From MedAcidi-G1 sp002294285 (lineage in GTDB: Bacteria; Actinomycetota; Acidimicrobiia; Acidimicrobiales; MedAcidi-G1), in the NCBI GenBank assembly GCA_963999645.1, contig CAXEUY010000027.1:1-13911 (forward strand): a stretch of 13,911 nt of DNA, read 5' to 3'. Position numbers and translations under genes: made by a program. Positions 1 to 6,269 of the stretch are shown piece by piece. Position 1 is the stretch's first letter, and every line of letters begins with the position of its first letter. The notes beneath the pieces were generated by a model. That model did not search any database. It worked only from the letters and a program-made list of their open reading frames with translations, and was not told where the DNA came from.

Positions 1-232
1 CATCGGTAACCAAACCAACACACATACCCTCAGCAGCATCAGCAGCCGGAGCAGCAGTGGTTGTAGCAGGCGCAGCGGTAGTAGCAGGCGCAGCAGTAGT
101 TGTTGCCGTTGCAGCTGAACTACTTGCTGAACTACTTGCACTATCGTCATCGTCAGACCCGCAGGCTCCAGCGATGAGTCCTAATGTGAGCGCAATGCCT
201 AAGACTGGCAAAAAACGCTTAGTGGTTCTCAT
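1..232 (-). CDS. Substrate-binding lipoprotein, BMP-like, N-terminal part (cut by window edge)
   Basis: Only the first 77 codons are present; the gene runs off the left edge. The product begins with a short basic stretch (MRTTKR), a hydrophobic segment at residues 7-22 and a lipobox-like LIAGAC, so Cys24 would be lipidated and the protein anchored outside the membrane. A low-complexity linker rich in Asp, Ser, Ala, Thr and Pro (about residues 25-66) follows, then the start of the mature fold, MCVGLVTD. A strand reading xVGLVTD right after the linker is typical of BMP/Med-family binding proteins (nucleoside or purine-type ABC uptake), but only eight residues are visible, so the family is a guess. 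The start is fixed by AGGAGGG nine bases upstream of ATG. Its leader and linker closely resemble those of the lipoprotein at 13649-13911, which lies on the other strand. Confidence 0.82.
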   Translation of the reverse strand, partial: MRTTKRFLPVLGIALTLGLIAGACGSDDDDSASSSASSSAATATTTAAPATTAAPATTTAAPAADAAEGMCVGLVTD

Positions 233-241
233 TAAAATTTT

Positions 242-248
242 CCCTCCT
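242..248 (-). promoter_or_regulatory. Ribosome binding site of the left lipoprotein gene
   Basis: Read on the minus strand this is AGGAGGG, nine bases before the ATG at 232. It decides the start, and the same strong Shine-Dalgarno with the same spacing precedes the other lipoprotein gene. Confidence 0.8.
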
Positions 249-280
249 ATACCCTTAATTTTTTAGGGCATACACAACAG

Positions 281-301
281 TCCTGCATATTTTAAGCAGG
301 A
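281..301 (-). promoter_or_regulatory. Inverted repeat over a possible -10 box
   Basis: TCCTGC and GCAGGA form a perfect six-base inverted repeat around a nine-base centre, about 50 bases upstream of the left lipoprotein gene. On the minus strand the centre contains TAAAAT (294-289), one mismatch from a consensus -10 box. A good -35 at normal spacing is not evident: TTGACT at 312-307 is too close. An operator overlapping the promoter is the simplest reading, but this is inference from the arrangement alone. Confidence 0.35.
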
Positions 302-317
302 ACTACAGTCAATCAGC

Positions 318-350
318 AAAAAAACTAAACGTCTAATTCCTAAAGTTTTT
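318..350 (-). terminator. Weak AT-rich terminator candidate after the FAD oxidoreductase gene
   Basis: On the minus strand AAAAACT and AGTTTTT can pair across a 17-base centre and the right arm runs into a T tract. It lies 25 bases past the stop of the FAD oxidoreductase gene. The stem is almost all A-T pairs, so termination would be weak and the call is tentative. Confidence 0.22.
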
Positions 351-374
351 ATTTCTAACTACTGAAAATTCGAA

Positions 375-1673
375 TCAGCCAAGTACGGAACCGGTTGTAG
401 AAAATTCTTCACGATTACGTGAAAAAGCTCCCAAATCAAGAGTTAATCCTGTGTGAGAACAGCTAATTTTTAGGGGTTCTGAGTCATGATCATGGTTATT
501 TTCACAGGCTTCGATAATTTCTTTCATTATTTCTCCAACAAGAGGAGCATTTTTAAACTGATTTCCAGAAGTTCCAATAGCCACATAGAAGCCTTTTAAT
601 GAAGTTTTGTCATAAATAGGGACCCAATCTGGCGTTACATCGTATACACCAGCAATTCCGAGGGGGCGAGTTGGTATGCCTAGGTCTGGAACTCTTCTGG
701 CTAAACGCCAAACTTGAGCCTCGAATCTTTGAATTGTCGGATTTAGAGATACTTCATCTGGGTTTTCAACCCATTCCAATGGATCACAATCAGGTTCAAC
801 ACCGCCAACATAAAAAGTTTCGCCCATTTTTGGAACTGCATAATATCCGAGATCAAGATCTGTTAGTAGAGGAGCACCGGAGTCAAAATTGAAATTATTG
901 GGAGCTTCAGCAGCATGAACTTCTTGTCGCATGGGGTTGGTTTTAATTTTCATTTCGGATTCGACGTTAGCTATTCGGTTAAGCATCGAACTCCATGGTC
1001 CAGCCGCATTTACAACTACTGGAGCTTTTATTTCTGTCCCATTTTGAAGCTCAACTCCTGAGACACGTTCATTTTCTATAAGAACGCTTTTTACTTGAGC
1101 ATGAAGATTAAGCAAAGCCCCGTGCCTTTTCGCAGCATCCATCAAATTGTTTGCAGCTAATTGAGGATCATCGATAAATCCGGCATCTGGGGTAATCCAG
1201 CCATTTAGATTGCCGTTCGAATCATTAAAGAAGTTTTCATCGTCGGGCAGTTTGGGAGGCCAGAACCTGCCGAGGTTAAGCGAAGGAAACTTTTCTGAAA
1301 GCTCTTCGGCACTGTATGAGTCGTAAGGAATATTGAACTCGTCAAGCAGGTCAAGAAAAATTGATCGGGGGAATTCGGGGGGTTCTAAAAAAAGCATTCC
1401 AGTTTTGTGAAATTTCGCTAAGGGCTCTTTATGGTTTTCATCCAAACCTAAATGTTCAGCCCATGACAGCCAACGATGTCTGGATTCCCAGGCGGCAGTT
1501 ACGCCAGCATGCGTTGAGTAGTTGAAACGAATTACAGCTGAAGAAGCACTTGTTGATCCGCCACCTACAGAATCACCCTTATCTAATACAAGAGTTTCCA
1601 TACCCGACTTTTGCAGCTCATAAGCTATTGAGGAGCCCATCACTCCTGCTCCTATGACTATCGCGTCTGGCAT
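375..1673 (-). CDS. FAD-dependent oxidoreductase, DAO family (sarcosine/dimethylglycine oxidase-like)
   Basis: A 432-residue flavoenzyme of the D-amino-acid oxidase fold, which typically oxidises the C-N bond of N-methylated or other small amino acids. An N-terminal dinucleotide-binding motif GAGVMG (residues 8-13) is followed by the acidic end of the second strand (LVLDKG) and the Ser-rich STSASSAVIR turn (40-49) that contacts FAD in sarcosine oxidase beta-type proteins. VNAAGPWS (221-228) is the second FAD-contacting strand, and GVYDVTPDWVPIYD (342-355) and GTSGNQF (367-373) are the usual C-terminal flavin motifs. Length suits a stand-alone beta-type oxidase. There is no signal peptide, so it is cytoplasmic. 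It follows the DUF2236 gene by 36 bases on the same strand and probably shares its transcript. The ATG has only a weak AAGG upstream. The substrate cannot be read from sequence; sarcosine oxidase alpha, gamma and delta subunits are not adjacent. Confidence 0.9.
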   Translation of the reverse strand: MPDAIVIGAGVMGSSIAYELQKSGMETLVLDKGDSVGGGSTSASSAVIRFNYSTHAGVTAAWESRHRWLSWAEHLGLDENHKEPLAKFHKTGMLFLEPPEFPRSIFLDLLDEFNIPYDSYSAEELSEKFPSLNLGRFWPPKLPDDENFFNDSNGNLNGWITPDAGFIDDPQLAANNLMDAAKRHGALLNLHAQVKSVLIENERVSGVELQNGTEIKAPVVVNAAGPWSSMLNRIANVESEMKIKTNPMRQEVHAAEAPNNFNFDSGAPLLTDLDLGYYAVPKMGETFYVGGVEPDCDPLEWVENPDEVSLNPTIQRFEAQVWRLARRVPDLGIPTRPLGIAGVYDVTPDWVPIYDKTSLKGFYVAIGTSGNQFKNAPLVGEIMKEIIEACENNHDHDSEPLKISCSHTGLTLDLGAFSRNREEFSTTGSVLG

Positions 1674-1709
1674 TCGTAAACCTTATGTGTAAACGGAAAG
1701 ATTTGCTAT

Positions 1710-2663
1710 TTAGCGTGTGACTCCAGATGTATTTCGAAACCTTATTCCAGAAGGTCTTTCGGTTCCGCTTCTATCTAAAGCCGCAGCCCAGGCGGGGGAG
1801 AAACCTAAAGCGTAACGCAAAATTTTTGTCAGAAACCGACCTGCCATTTTGGCCCCTTTTATTGGTTTGACTCCTACTGCTTTACGAATTTCTTTCGGCA
1901 TAATTGCCACAGCCGCATTGAAAAGAACTTTGTAAGCGACGCGTGTAAAAAACGGCAGTGGTGGTTTTCTAAGAAAAGAAACTGCCTCCGCACCTTCTAA
2001 CGACACTCCTAAGCTTGGATGTTTCGACAGCCAAAAACTCAACGCCTCAGCATTGTCGGGTAGTGGAGAGGCTTTCATTAACCTTCCCAGATTTGTCTGC
2101 TCGCTAACATATAGATCTGTTTCTTTTTTGGTTAGAGGCATTGGCCCGAAGTGTTGAAATGACACTAAAAAAGAGTCAATCAGGGCGTTGTGAACCCAAG
2201 CTGCCATTTCAGGATCTTTGGCCGAGTATCTTTGGCCTCTGCTTGAAGTTCCGTTTACAGGCCGATGGGCTGAAGAAACCATGTCAATTGATTTTTCAAC
2301 TTCATGCATTGCACCAAATGCAGTGGCAGTTACGTAAGAAGCGGTTCTTGAGAGTCTGCCGAGTGGGTCATCACGGTAATTTGAATGGTTTGCAACACCA
2401 GCTGCGACTTCAGGATGAGCTGCTTGCACTAAAAGTGCTCTGATTCCACCAATAAAAGAAGAGACATCACCCATTACCCTCCAAGTAACTGACTCAGGTC
2501 CAAAAAGTCCTGGATCGTCTGGATAGTTAAAAGTTTCTTCCAGAGGGTCTGGTGCATGGCTAAAAAGTCCTACAGCGGTTTCAGTAAGTCGAGCTTTCCA
2601 CCCTGAAAAACTTGGTTTCTTGTTTTGCGATGACACGCGAGGCTTACTTTCAGATTTCTTCAC
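1710..2663 (-). CDS. DUF2236 / MpaB-Lcp-like oxygenase family protein
   Basis: A 317-residue mostly helical protein of the MPAB/Lcp catalytic family (DUF2236), whose studied members (latex-clearing protein, MpaB) are haem-b oxygenases. Family landmarks are in order: DPGLFGPESVTWRV (50-63), the Ala-rich helix ending QAAHP (80-84), R-x-DP-x-GRL-x-RT-x-x-Y (97-110), AHRPVNG (132-138, matching the family's H-x-x-V-x-G), then Y-S-A-x-DPE followed by WVHNALIDS (156-164). His83, His133 and His158 are the histidines to test as haem ligands; I cannot assign which bind. The C-terminal 40 residues are basic and hydrophobic. There is no signal peptide. The start is GTG with no convincing Shine-Dalgarno; it is placed there because the conserved region begins 50 residues later. 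It sits 54 bases after the zinc-ribbon gene and 36 before the FAD oxidoreductase gene. The substrate is unknown. Confidence 0.88.
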   Translation of the reverse strand: MKKSESKPRVSSQNKKPSFSGWKARLTETAVGLFSHAPDPLEETFNYPDDPGLFGPESVTWRVMGDVSSFIGGIRALLVQAAHPEVAAGVANHSNYRDDPLGRLSRTASYVTATAFGAMHEVEKSIDMVSSAHRPVNGTSSRGQRYSAKDPEMAAWVHNALIDSFLVSFQHFGPMPLTKKETDLYVSEQTNLGRLMKASPLPDNAEALSFWLSKHPSLGVSLEGAEAVSFLRKPPLPFFTRVAYKVLFNAAVAIMPKEIRKAVGVKPIKGAKMAGRFLTKILRYALGFSPAWAAALDRSGTERPSGIRFRNTSGVTR

Positions 2664-2717
2664 AACGTATTTTGCCTAGGTGATCGAGCAATCAGTCATT
2701 TTGTGACAATGGTCAAG

Positions 2718-2879
2718 TTAATTGCTTATACTTTTTTGCTCGTTCTTTTCATTGAAGTCAATGCAGTCACTGCAGACTCCAGTTGGTTGAGCTGAAGCAC
2801 CGGCTCTATCGCAAACAAGGCTTGTGAGTTTGAGAGGAACTACTTGTCTGCATCTCACGCAAAGTCCTTTTCCTGTCAT
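2718..2879 (-). CDS. Small five-cysteine zinc-ribbon-like protein (53 aa)
   Basis: This short gene fills most of the gap between the DUF2236 and BON-OmpA genes. It starts at ATG with GAGGAG five bases upstream, the best ribosome site in the cluster, and stops at TAA. The 53-residue product has cysteines at 7, 10, 23, 36 and 39, giving C-x2-C-x12-C-x12-C-x2-C, and ends in a charged tail (NEKNEQKS). Two CxxC knuckles are what a treble-clef or zinc-ribbon fold needs to hold one zinc; the fifth cysteine sits exactly midway. There is no membrane segment or signal peptide. I do not recognise a named family. Being first in a three-gene minus-strand run, 54 bases ahead of the DUF2236 gene, it could be a regulator or small partner of the two redox enzymes, but that is inference from position only. 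It is probably a real gene because of the ribosome site and the ordered cysteines. Confidence 0.68.
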   Translation of the reverse strand: MTGKGLCVRCRQVVPLKLTSLVCDRAGASAQPTGVCSDCIDFNEKNEQKSISN

Positions 2880-2884
2880 TAAAG

Positions 2885-2890
2885 CTCCTC
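2885..2890 (-). promoter_or_regulatory. Ribosome binding site of the zinc-ribbon gene
   Basis: On the minus strand this reads GAGGAG, followed by the five-base spacer CTTTA and ATG. It is the main reason to accept the small gene as translated. Confidence 0.65.
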
Positions 2891-2918
2891 GCCTTTGAGT
2901 GCTAATTGAAACAAGCGC

Positions 2919-2935
2919 AAATCTTTATGAGATTT
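2919..2935. repeat. Inverted repeat upstream of the zinc-ribbon gene
   Basis: AAATCT and AGATTT form a perfect six-base inverted repeat around TTATG, 40 bases before the zinc-ribbon start. About 35 bases further upstream (2964-2973) lies the palindrome TTTTATAAAA, which on the minus strand offers a TATAAA-type -10 box with no clear -35. Together they are the only structured elements in the 152-base non-coding gap and may be the control region of the three-gene run. Confidence 0.3.
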
Positions 2936-3031
2936 ACAGATGCTTAGACGATATGTCCAAACACATTTTATAAAACATTTCTGACTGTTGTAGGGATAGT
3001 TAAGAAGCAGTTGGTCCTAGGAAAAATTCTG

Positions 3032-3883
3032 TTAGCAACCGCTTTGTGTTTCACTTTTTGCTGGAGCTGGAATTCCTTGCTGGTCTTTAGTGATTAATAG
3101 GAATTCGATCCTTCTGTTTGCAGCTTTTCCGGATTTACTTATGTTGTCTGCAATAGGGTCGGTATGTCCCATTCCTGTTGCAATCAACCTTTCTGCTTCT
3201 ATCCCTCGAGCTAGTAACTGGGCCCTAACTGCTTCGGCACGTCTTTGGGAGAGCACAAGGTTATCTCCTGGACATTTTTCATCACTGTCAGTGTGTCCAA
3301 GTATTTGAACCTTGATTTCTTTTTCATTTGACAAGAAAAAAGCGAGTCTTTCCAAAGTGGGTATTGATTCAAGGGTCAAAACATCTCCTCCTGATTCAAA
3401 CTGAATCCCAGAGGAGGCCCCGGCAGCACTCAGACGGGTTTGTAGAAGTAGATCTTCTTGGTTGGCAGGAAGGTCCGGAACAGTAGTTGTTGTTGCTTGG
3501 GTTTTAGGCACTGGCACCTTAAGCATGTTCTGCACGCTTATAACACCGGGTTGGGCTTGAGCAACTCGGGTAGCTGCCTCTTTTAGTTCTTGATTTTCAA
3601 CTATTCCATCAATTACAACTGTTGAATCGATTACTTGAATTTCGACTTTAAGTAGTCCTGCTCGAATCATCGATTCCTGAACTGACGCAGTAAGTCCTAG
3701 TTCTTCATCTTTTTGTTCTGAGTCATTCCTTTGGCCTATGGCAACAATTATTAAAAAAGAGAAAACGATTAGAGCAATTAAGATATTTCTTTTGGTAAGT
3801 AAAGACGAGAGAAAGCTGTTTCTGGGTTTTCCAAATGGCTGTCTACCTGAACCAAGAGGATTTATTGGCATACCTGAACGCAT
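3032..3883 (-). CDS. Membrane-anchored BON + OmpA-C protein (ArfA/OmpATb-like)
   Basis: Residues are numbered from the longest start (3910). One hydrophobic segment (about 42-59, RNILIALIVFSFLIIVAIG) would anchor the protein with its bulk outside. A BON-type repeat follows (about 75-132, with VIDGIV at 99-104 and PGVISVQN at 121-128), then a Thr/Pro linker (136-147) and a C-terminal OmpA-like peptidoglycan-binding domain (about 165-275). In that domain GHTD (205-208), LSQRRA (220-225) and NRRIEF (265-270) are intact; Asp208 and Arg224 align with the diaminopimelate-binding pair of OmpA domains. This order matches mycobacterial ArfA. Cys213 lies in a CPGD insertion and the last residue is also Cys. 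I chose the ATG at 3883 because GGAGGAG lies ten bases upstream; the ATG at 3910, nine codons earlier, has only GGAAG. It likely tethers or senses cell-wall peptidoglycan. Confidence 0.88.
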   Translation of the reverse strand: MRSGMPINPLGSGRQPFGKPRNSFLSSLLTKRNILIALIVFSFLIIVAIGQRNDSEQKDEELGLTASVQESMIRAGLLKVEIQVIDSTVVIDGIVENQELKEAATRVAQAQPGVISVQNMLKVPVPKTQATTTTVPDLPANQEDLLLQTRLSAAGASSGIQFESGGDVLTLESIPTLERLAFFLSNEKEIKVQILGHTDSDEKCPGDNLVLSQRRAEAVRAQLLARGIEAERLIATGMGHTDPIADNISKSGKAANRRIEFLLITKDQQGIPAPAKSETQSGC

Positions 3884-3893
3884 TCCCGTATTA

Positions 3894-3900
3894 CTCCTCC
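3894..3900 (-). promoter_or_regulatory. Ribosome binding site favouring the inner start of the BON-OmpA gene
   Basis: On the minus strand this reads GGAGGAG, ten bases before ATG at 3883. It lies inside the reading frame of the longer alternative starting at 3910 and is much stronger than anything ahead of that outer ATG. Confidence 0.55.
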
Positions 3901-3987
3901 AGTTTGTCATTGGATCATCTTCCGGCTTTCACCATTTAGTATCTTTAAAACAGTCTAAAAGTTAAGAGAATGTTCAACTATTCGAAC

Positions 3988-4857
3988 TCAGATATCAGAA
4001 ATTTTCGATATAACTCGCTCACCGAATTCCTCTAACTGTTCTTCAGGGTTTTGCAAAAACATTACTGAAGGGACAATGACTCGAGTAACCCCTTCAGCTT
4101 TTAATCTCTCAGCGGCAGCCACAGGATCTTCACCCATGATTTGATTGTCGCCCCAATTGACTTCTATTTCCTTAGGGTCACGTCCACTTTTCTCGGCGGA
4201 TTCACTCATAATGTTTAGCATGTGTTTCAGATCGCCTTTTCCAGGGAAAAATCCATTTCCTATACGACCTGCTCTTCTTGCCGCAGCATCGCTATGACCG
4301 CCGATTGTTATAGGAATTGTTCCATTTATAGGCTTCGGATTAGAGGAAACATTCTCAAATGAAACAAATTCGCCTTCAAAGGAGACCTCATTTTCGCTCC
4401 AAAGCTCTTTCATAACAGCAACATACTCGTCAGTGCGAGCGCCTCTACGTTCCCAAGGTATCCCTAGAGCTTCGAATTCTTCTTTGAGCCACCCAACACC
4501 GATGCCAAGTTCAACCCTGCCTCCGCTGAGAGAATCTAAAGTTCCCAGTTCTTTTGCTAGCACCAAAGGATTTCGTTCTGGGAGAATCAGGATACCGGTG
4601 CCTAGCCTTATCGAACTTGTTCTAGCAGCTAACCATGTGAGCCAAATTAATGGATCAGTTAGATCCGTGTCGGGAGCCATCATCATTTGACCACTCGCAT
4701 CATATGGATATTTAGAGTCGTAGTTTGAAGGATAAATAACGTGTTCTACGGTCCATAAGGATTCAACCCCTGCTTTTTCAGCAGCCTGAGCGAATTGAAT
4801 ACTTCCTTCCGCAGTGCCGAAATTTAAGATATTTGCAAATGCAATGCCAACTTTCAT
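3988..4857 (-). CDS. LLM-class F420-dependent oxidoreductase
   Basis: A 289-residue bacterial-luciferase-like TIM-barrel protein of the type that uses reduced deazaflavin F420 in actinobacteria (Rv2161c-like group). Diagnostic stretches are the N-terminal strand KVGIAFAN, the AAEKAGVESLWTVEHV strand (25-40), SSIRLGTGILILPERNP (81-97), LAKELGTLDSLSGGRVELGIGVGW (100-123) and IPITIGGHSDAAARRA (181-196), all in family order. Length is normal. It starts at ATG with only AAAGG upstream. There is no signal peptide, so it is cytoplasmic. The substrate is unknown: family members reduce or oxidise many carbonyl and ring compounds. It is divergent from the amidohydrolase at 4981 across 123 bases, an arrangement that suggests shared control and perhaps a shared degradation route. 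FMN use instead of F420 cannot be excluded from sequence. Confidence 0.9.
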   Translation of the reverse strand: MKVGIAFANILNFGTAEGSIQFAQAAEKAGVESLWTVEHVIYPSNYDSKYPYDASGQMMMAPDTDLTDPLIWLTWLAARTSSIRLGTGILILPERNPLVLAKELGTLDSLSGGRVELGIGVGWLKEEFEALGIPWERRGARTDEYVAVMKELWSENEVSFEGEFVSFENVSSNPKPINGTIPITIGGHSDAAARRAGRIGNGFFPGKGDLKHMLNIMSESAEKSGRDPKEIEVNWGDNQIMGEDPVAAAERLKAEGVTRVIVPSVMFLQNPEEQLEEFGERVISKISDI

Positions 4858-4931
4858 ATTTTCTAACCTTTCTAACTCAATACATACTGCCTAGAAATTG
4901 CTCTATATGCGAGTCGGGTTACAAAGGTCTA

Positions 4932-4976
4932 GAATCTGATTCAGGCACAGGAAGAGATTTCCGAAAATCCGGAGGG
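4932..4976 (+). promoter_or_regulatory. Divergent control region: inverted repeats and ribosome site of the amidohydrolase gene
   Basis: GAATC-T-GATTC (4932-4942) is a short perfect inverted repeat in the 123-base gap between the two divergent genes. Further on, GATTT-CCGA-AAATC (4956-4969) forms a small hairpin directly before the Shine-Dalgarno GGAGGG (4971-4976, four bases before ATG). An alternative pairing, TCCG (4960-4963) with CGGA (4970-4973), would cover the Shine-Dalgarno. No convincing -10/-35 pair was found. Confidence 0.35.
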
Positions 4977-4980
4977 TTCA

Positions 4981-6231
4981 ATGGCCATAACCGAAGAGGC
5001 AAATAAAGGTTCCATAACAGAGATTCCTAAGATTATTAGCGTTGATGATCACTTAGTTGAACCGCCACATTTATGGCAAACATGGCTTCCCAGCAAGTTT
5101 AAAGAAAGAGGTCCAAGAGTAGAACGTCGACGTTTAGGCGAAATGATCTGGGTTGGTGGTGCGAAGATGTATGAATACGACCTCGACGCTCCCGATGCTC
5201 CATGGTGCGACATCTGGTTCTATGAAGATCTCGTACACCCAAACAAGAGACATGTAGCAGCAGTAGGTTTTGAACGTGAAGAAATGACAATGTCGCCAAT
5301 TACATATGATGAGATGCGACCCGGCTGTTATGAACCCAAGGCTCGCGTTGAAGACATGATTTCTAATCATGTCGAAGCATCACTTTCGTTTCCTACAATG
5401 CCGCGTTTCTGTGGGCAAACGTTCGCAGAAGCAAAAGACCGTGAACTAGCTCTGGCCTGTGTTAAGGCTTATAACGATTTTATGATCGAGGAATGGTGTG
5501 GAGATTCCAACGGGGCTCTCATACCATTGATCATCATTCCTCTCTGGGACGCTGAGCTAGCCGCACAAGAAGTTAAAAGGAATGCCGAGCGCGGTTGCAG
5601 AGCTGTTTGCTTTTCAGAAATACCACCGAATTTAGGCTTACCTTCCATACACACCGGATACTGGGATCCTTTCTTTCAGGTATGCCAAGACACTGAAACG
5701 GTGGTTTGCATGCATATAGGTTCATCCTCAAAGATGCCAGCTGCTTCTCCTGACGCTCCACCAGCAGTCGCAGCGTCTTTGAGTTTCAATAATGCAATAG
5801 CTTCATTAAGTGATTTTTTGTTTTCAGGTGTTCTAGTGAAATTTCCTACACTGACTCTGGCCTACAGCGAAGGTCAGATTGGGTGGCTTCCATACATTTT
5901 GGAAAGGGTTGATGATGTATGGAAAGAGCACAGAGCCTGGGGAGGTGTGGCGGACATTATTCCTGAACCACCGTCGACTTATTACTACCGGCAGGTGTTT
6001 GGATGTTTCTTCCGTGACAGACATGGGCTTAACTCATTAAATGAAGTAGGAGTCGACAACATCACTTTTGAAACTGATTACCCGCACACTGACACCACTT
6101 GGCCGAACACAAAAGAAGTGGCTGAAGAGATGATGGGCCACTTGCCGGAAGATGTCGTTTGGAAAATAGTTAGAGGAAATGCGGCTCGAATGTTGGGGAT
6201 AAAAATCGAGAATTCGCCAAAATCTGTTTAA
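4981..6231 (+). CDS. Amidohydrolase family 2 protein (ACMSD-like metal-dependent hydrolase)
   Basis: A 416-residue TIM-barrel hydrolase or decarboxylase of the amidohydrolase-2 family, the group of ACMSD and related ring-acid decarboxylases. VDDHLVEPP (21-29) is the first-strand metal motif with Asp22/Asp23 and His24; His245 in CMHIGSS is the strand-five metal histidine; ETDYPHTDTTWP (364-375) carries the catalytic Asp366. Where ACMSD has a second histidine, this protein has LAYSEGQIGWLPYILERVDD (293-312), a variant I know from many actinobacterial members. Length is normal and there is no signal peptide. The start is set by GGAGGG four bases upstream. It is divergent from the F420-type oxidoreductase and is followed 38 bases later by the HD gene, with no terminator seen between. 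The substrate is not predictable; hydrolysis or decarboxylation of a cyclic or aromatic compound is most likely. Confidence 0.92.
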   Translation: MAITEEANKGSITEIPKIISVDDHLVEPPHLWQTWLPSKFKERGPRVERRRLGEMIWVGGAKMYEYDLDAPDAPWCDIWFYEDLVHPNKRHVAAVGFEREEMTMSPITYDEMRPGCYEPKARVEDMISNHVEASLSFPTMPRFCGQTFAEAKDRELALACVKAYNDFMIEEWCGDSNGALIPLIIIPLWDAELAAQEVKRNAERGCRAVCFSEIPPNLGLPSIHTGYWDPFFQVCQDTETVVCMHIGSSSKMPAASPDAPPAVAASLSFNNAIASLSDFLFSGVLVKFPTLTLAYSEGQIGWLPYILERVDDVWKEHRAWGGVADIIPEPPSTYYYRQVFGCFFRDRHGLNSLNEVGVDNITFETDYPHTDTTWPNTKEVAEEMMGHLPEDVVWKIVRGNAARMLGIKIENSPKSV

Positions 6232-6256
6232 CAGTATTTTTATTCGCATTCTTTTC

Positions 6257-6262
6257 TAAAAT
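6257..6262 (+). promoter_or_regulatory. Possible -10 box for a leaderless HD-protein transcript
   Basis: TAAAAT lies only seven bases before the ATG at 6270, and no Shine-Dalgarno is present in the 38-base gap. A transcript starting at or next to the ATG would be leaderless, which is common in actinobacteria. No good -35 is visible, so read-through from the amidohydrolase gene is equally possible. Confidence 0.3.
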
Positions 6263-6269
6263 TTAAACT

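Noticed and set aside
57..266. An Ala/Val-rich open frame on the plus strand over the left end
   Set aside because: It is the antisense of the Ala/Thr/Pro-rich linker of the lipoprotein on the minus strand, which has a lipobox and a strong ribosome site.
366..380. ATTCGAATC resembling a tRNA T-loop
   Set aside because: No acceptor, anticodon or D-arm pairing could be found around it, and it overlaps the 3' end of the FAD oxidoreductase gene.
3972..3987. GTTC-N8-GAAC directly after the F420-type oxidoreductase stop as a terminator
   Set aside because: Only four base pairs, an eight-base loop and no immediate T tract.
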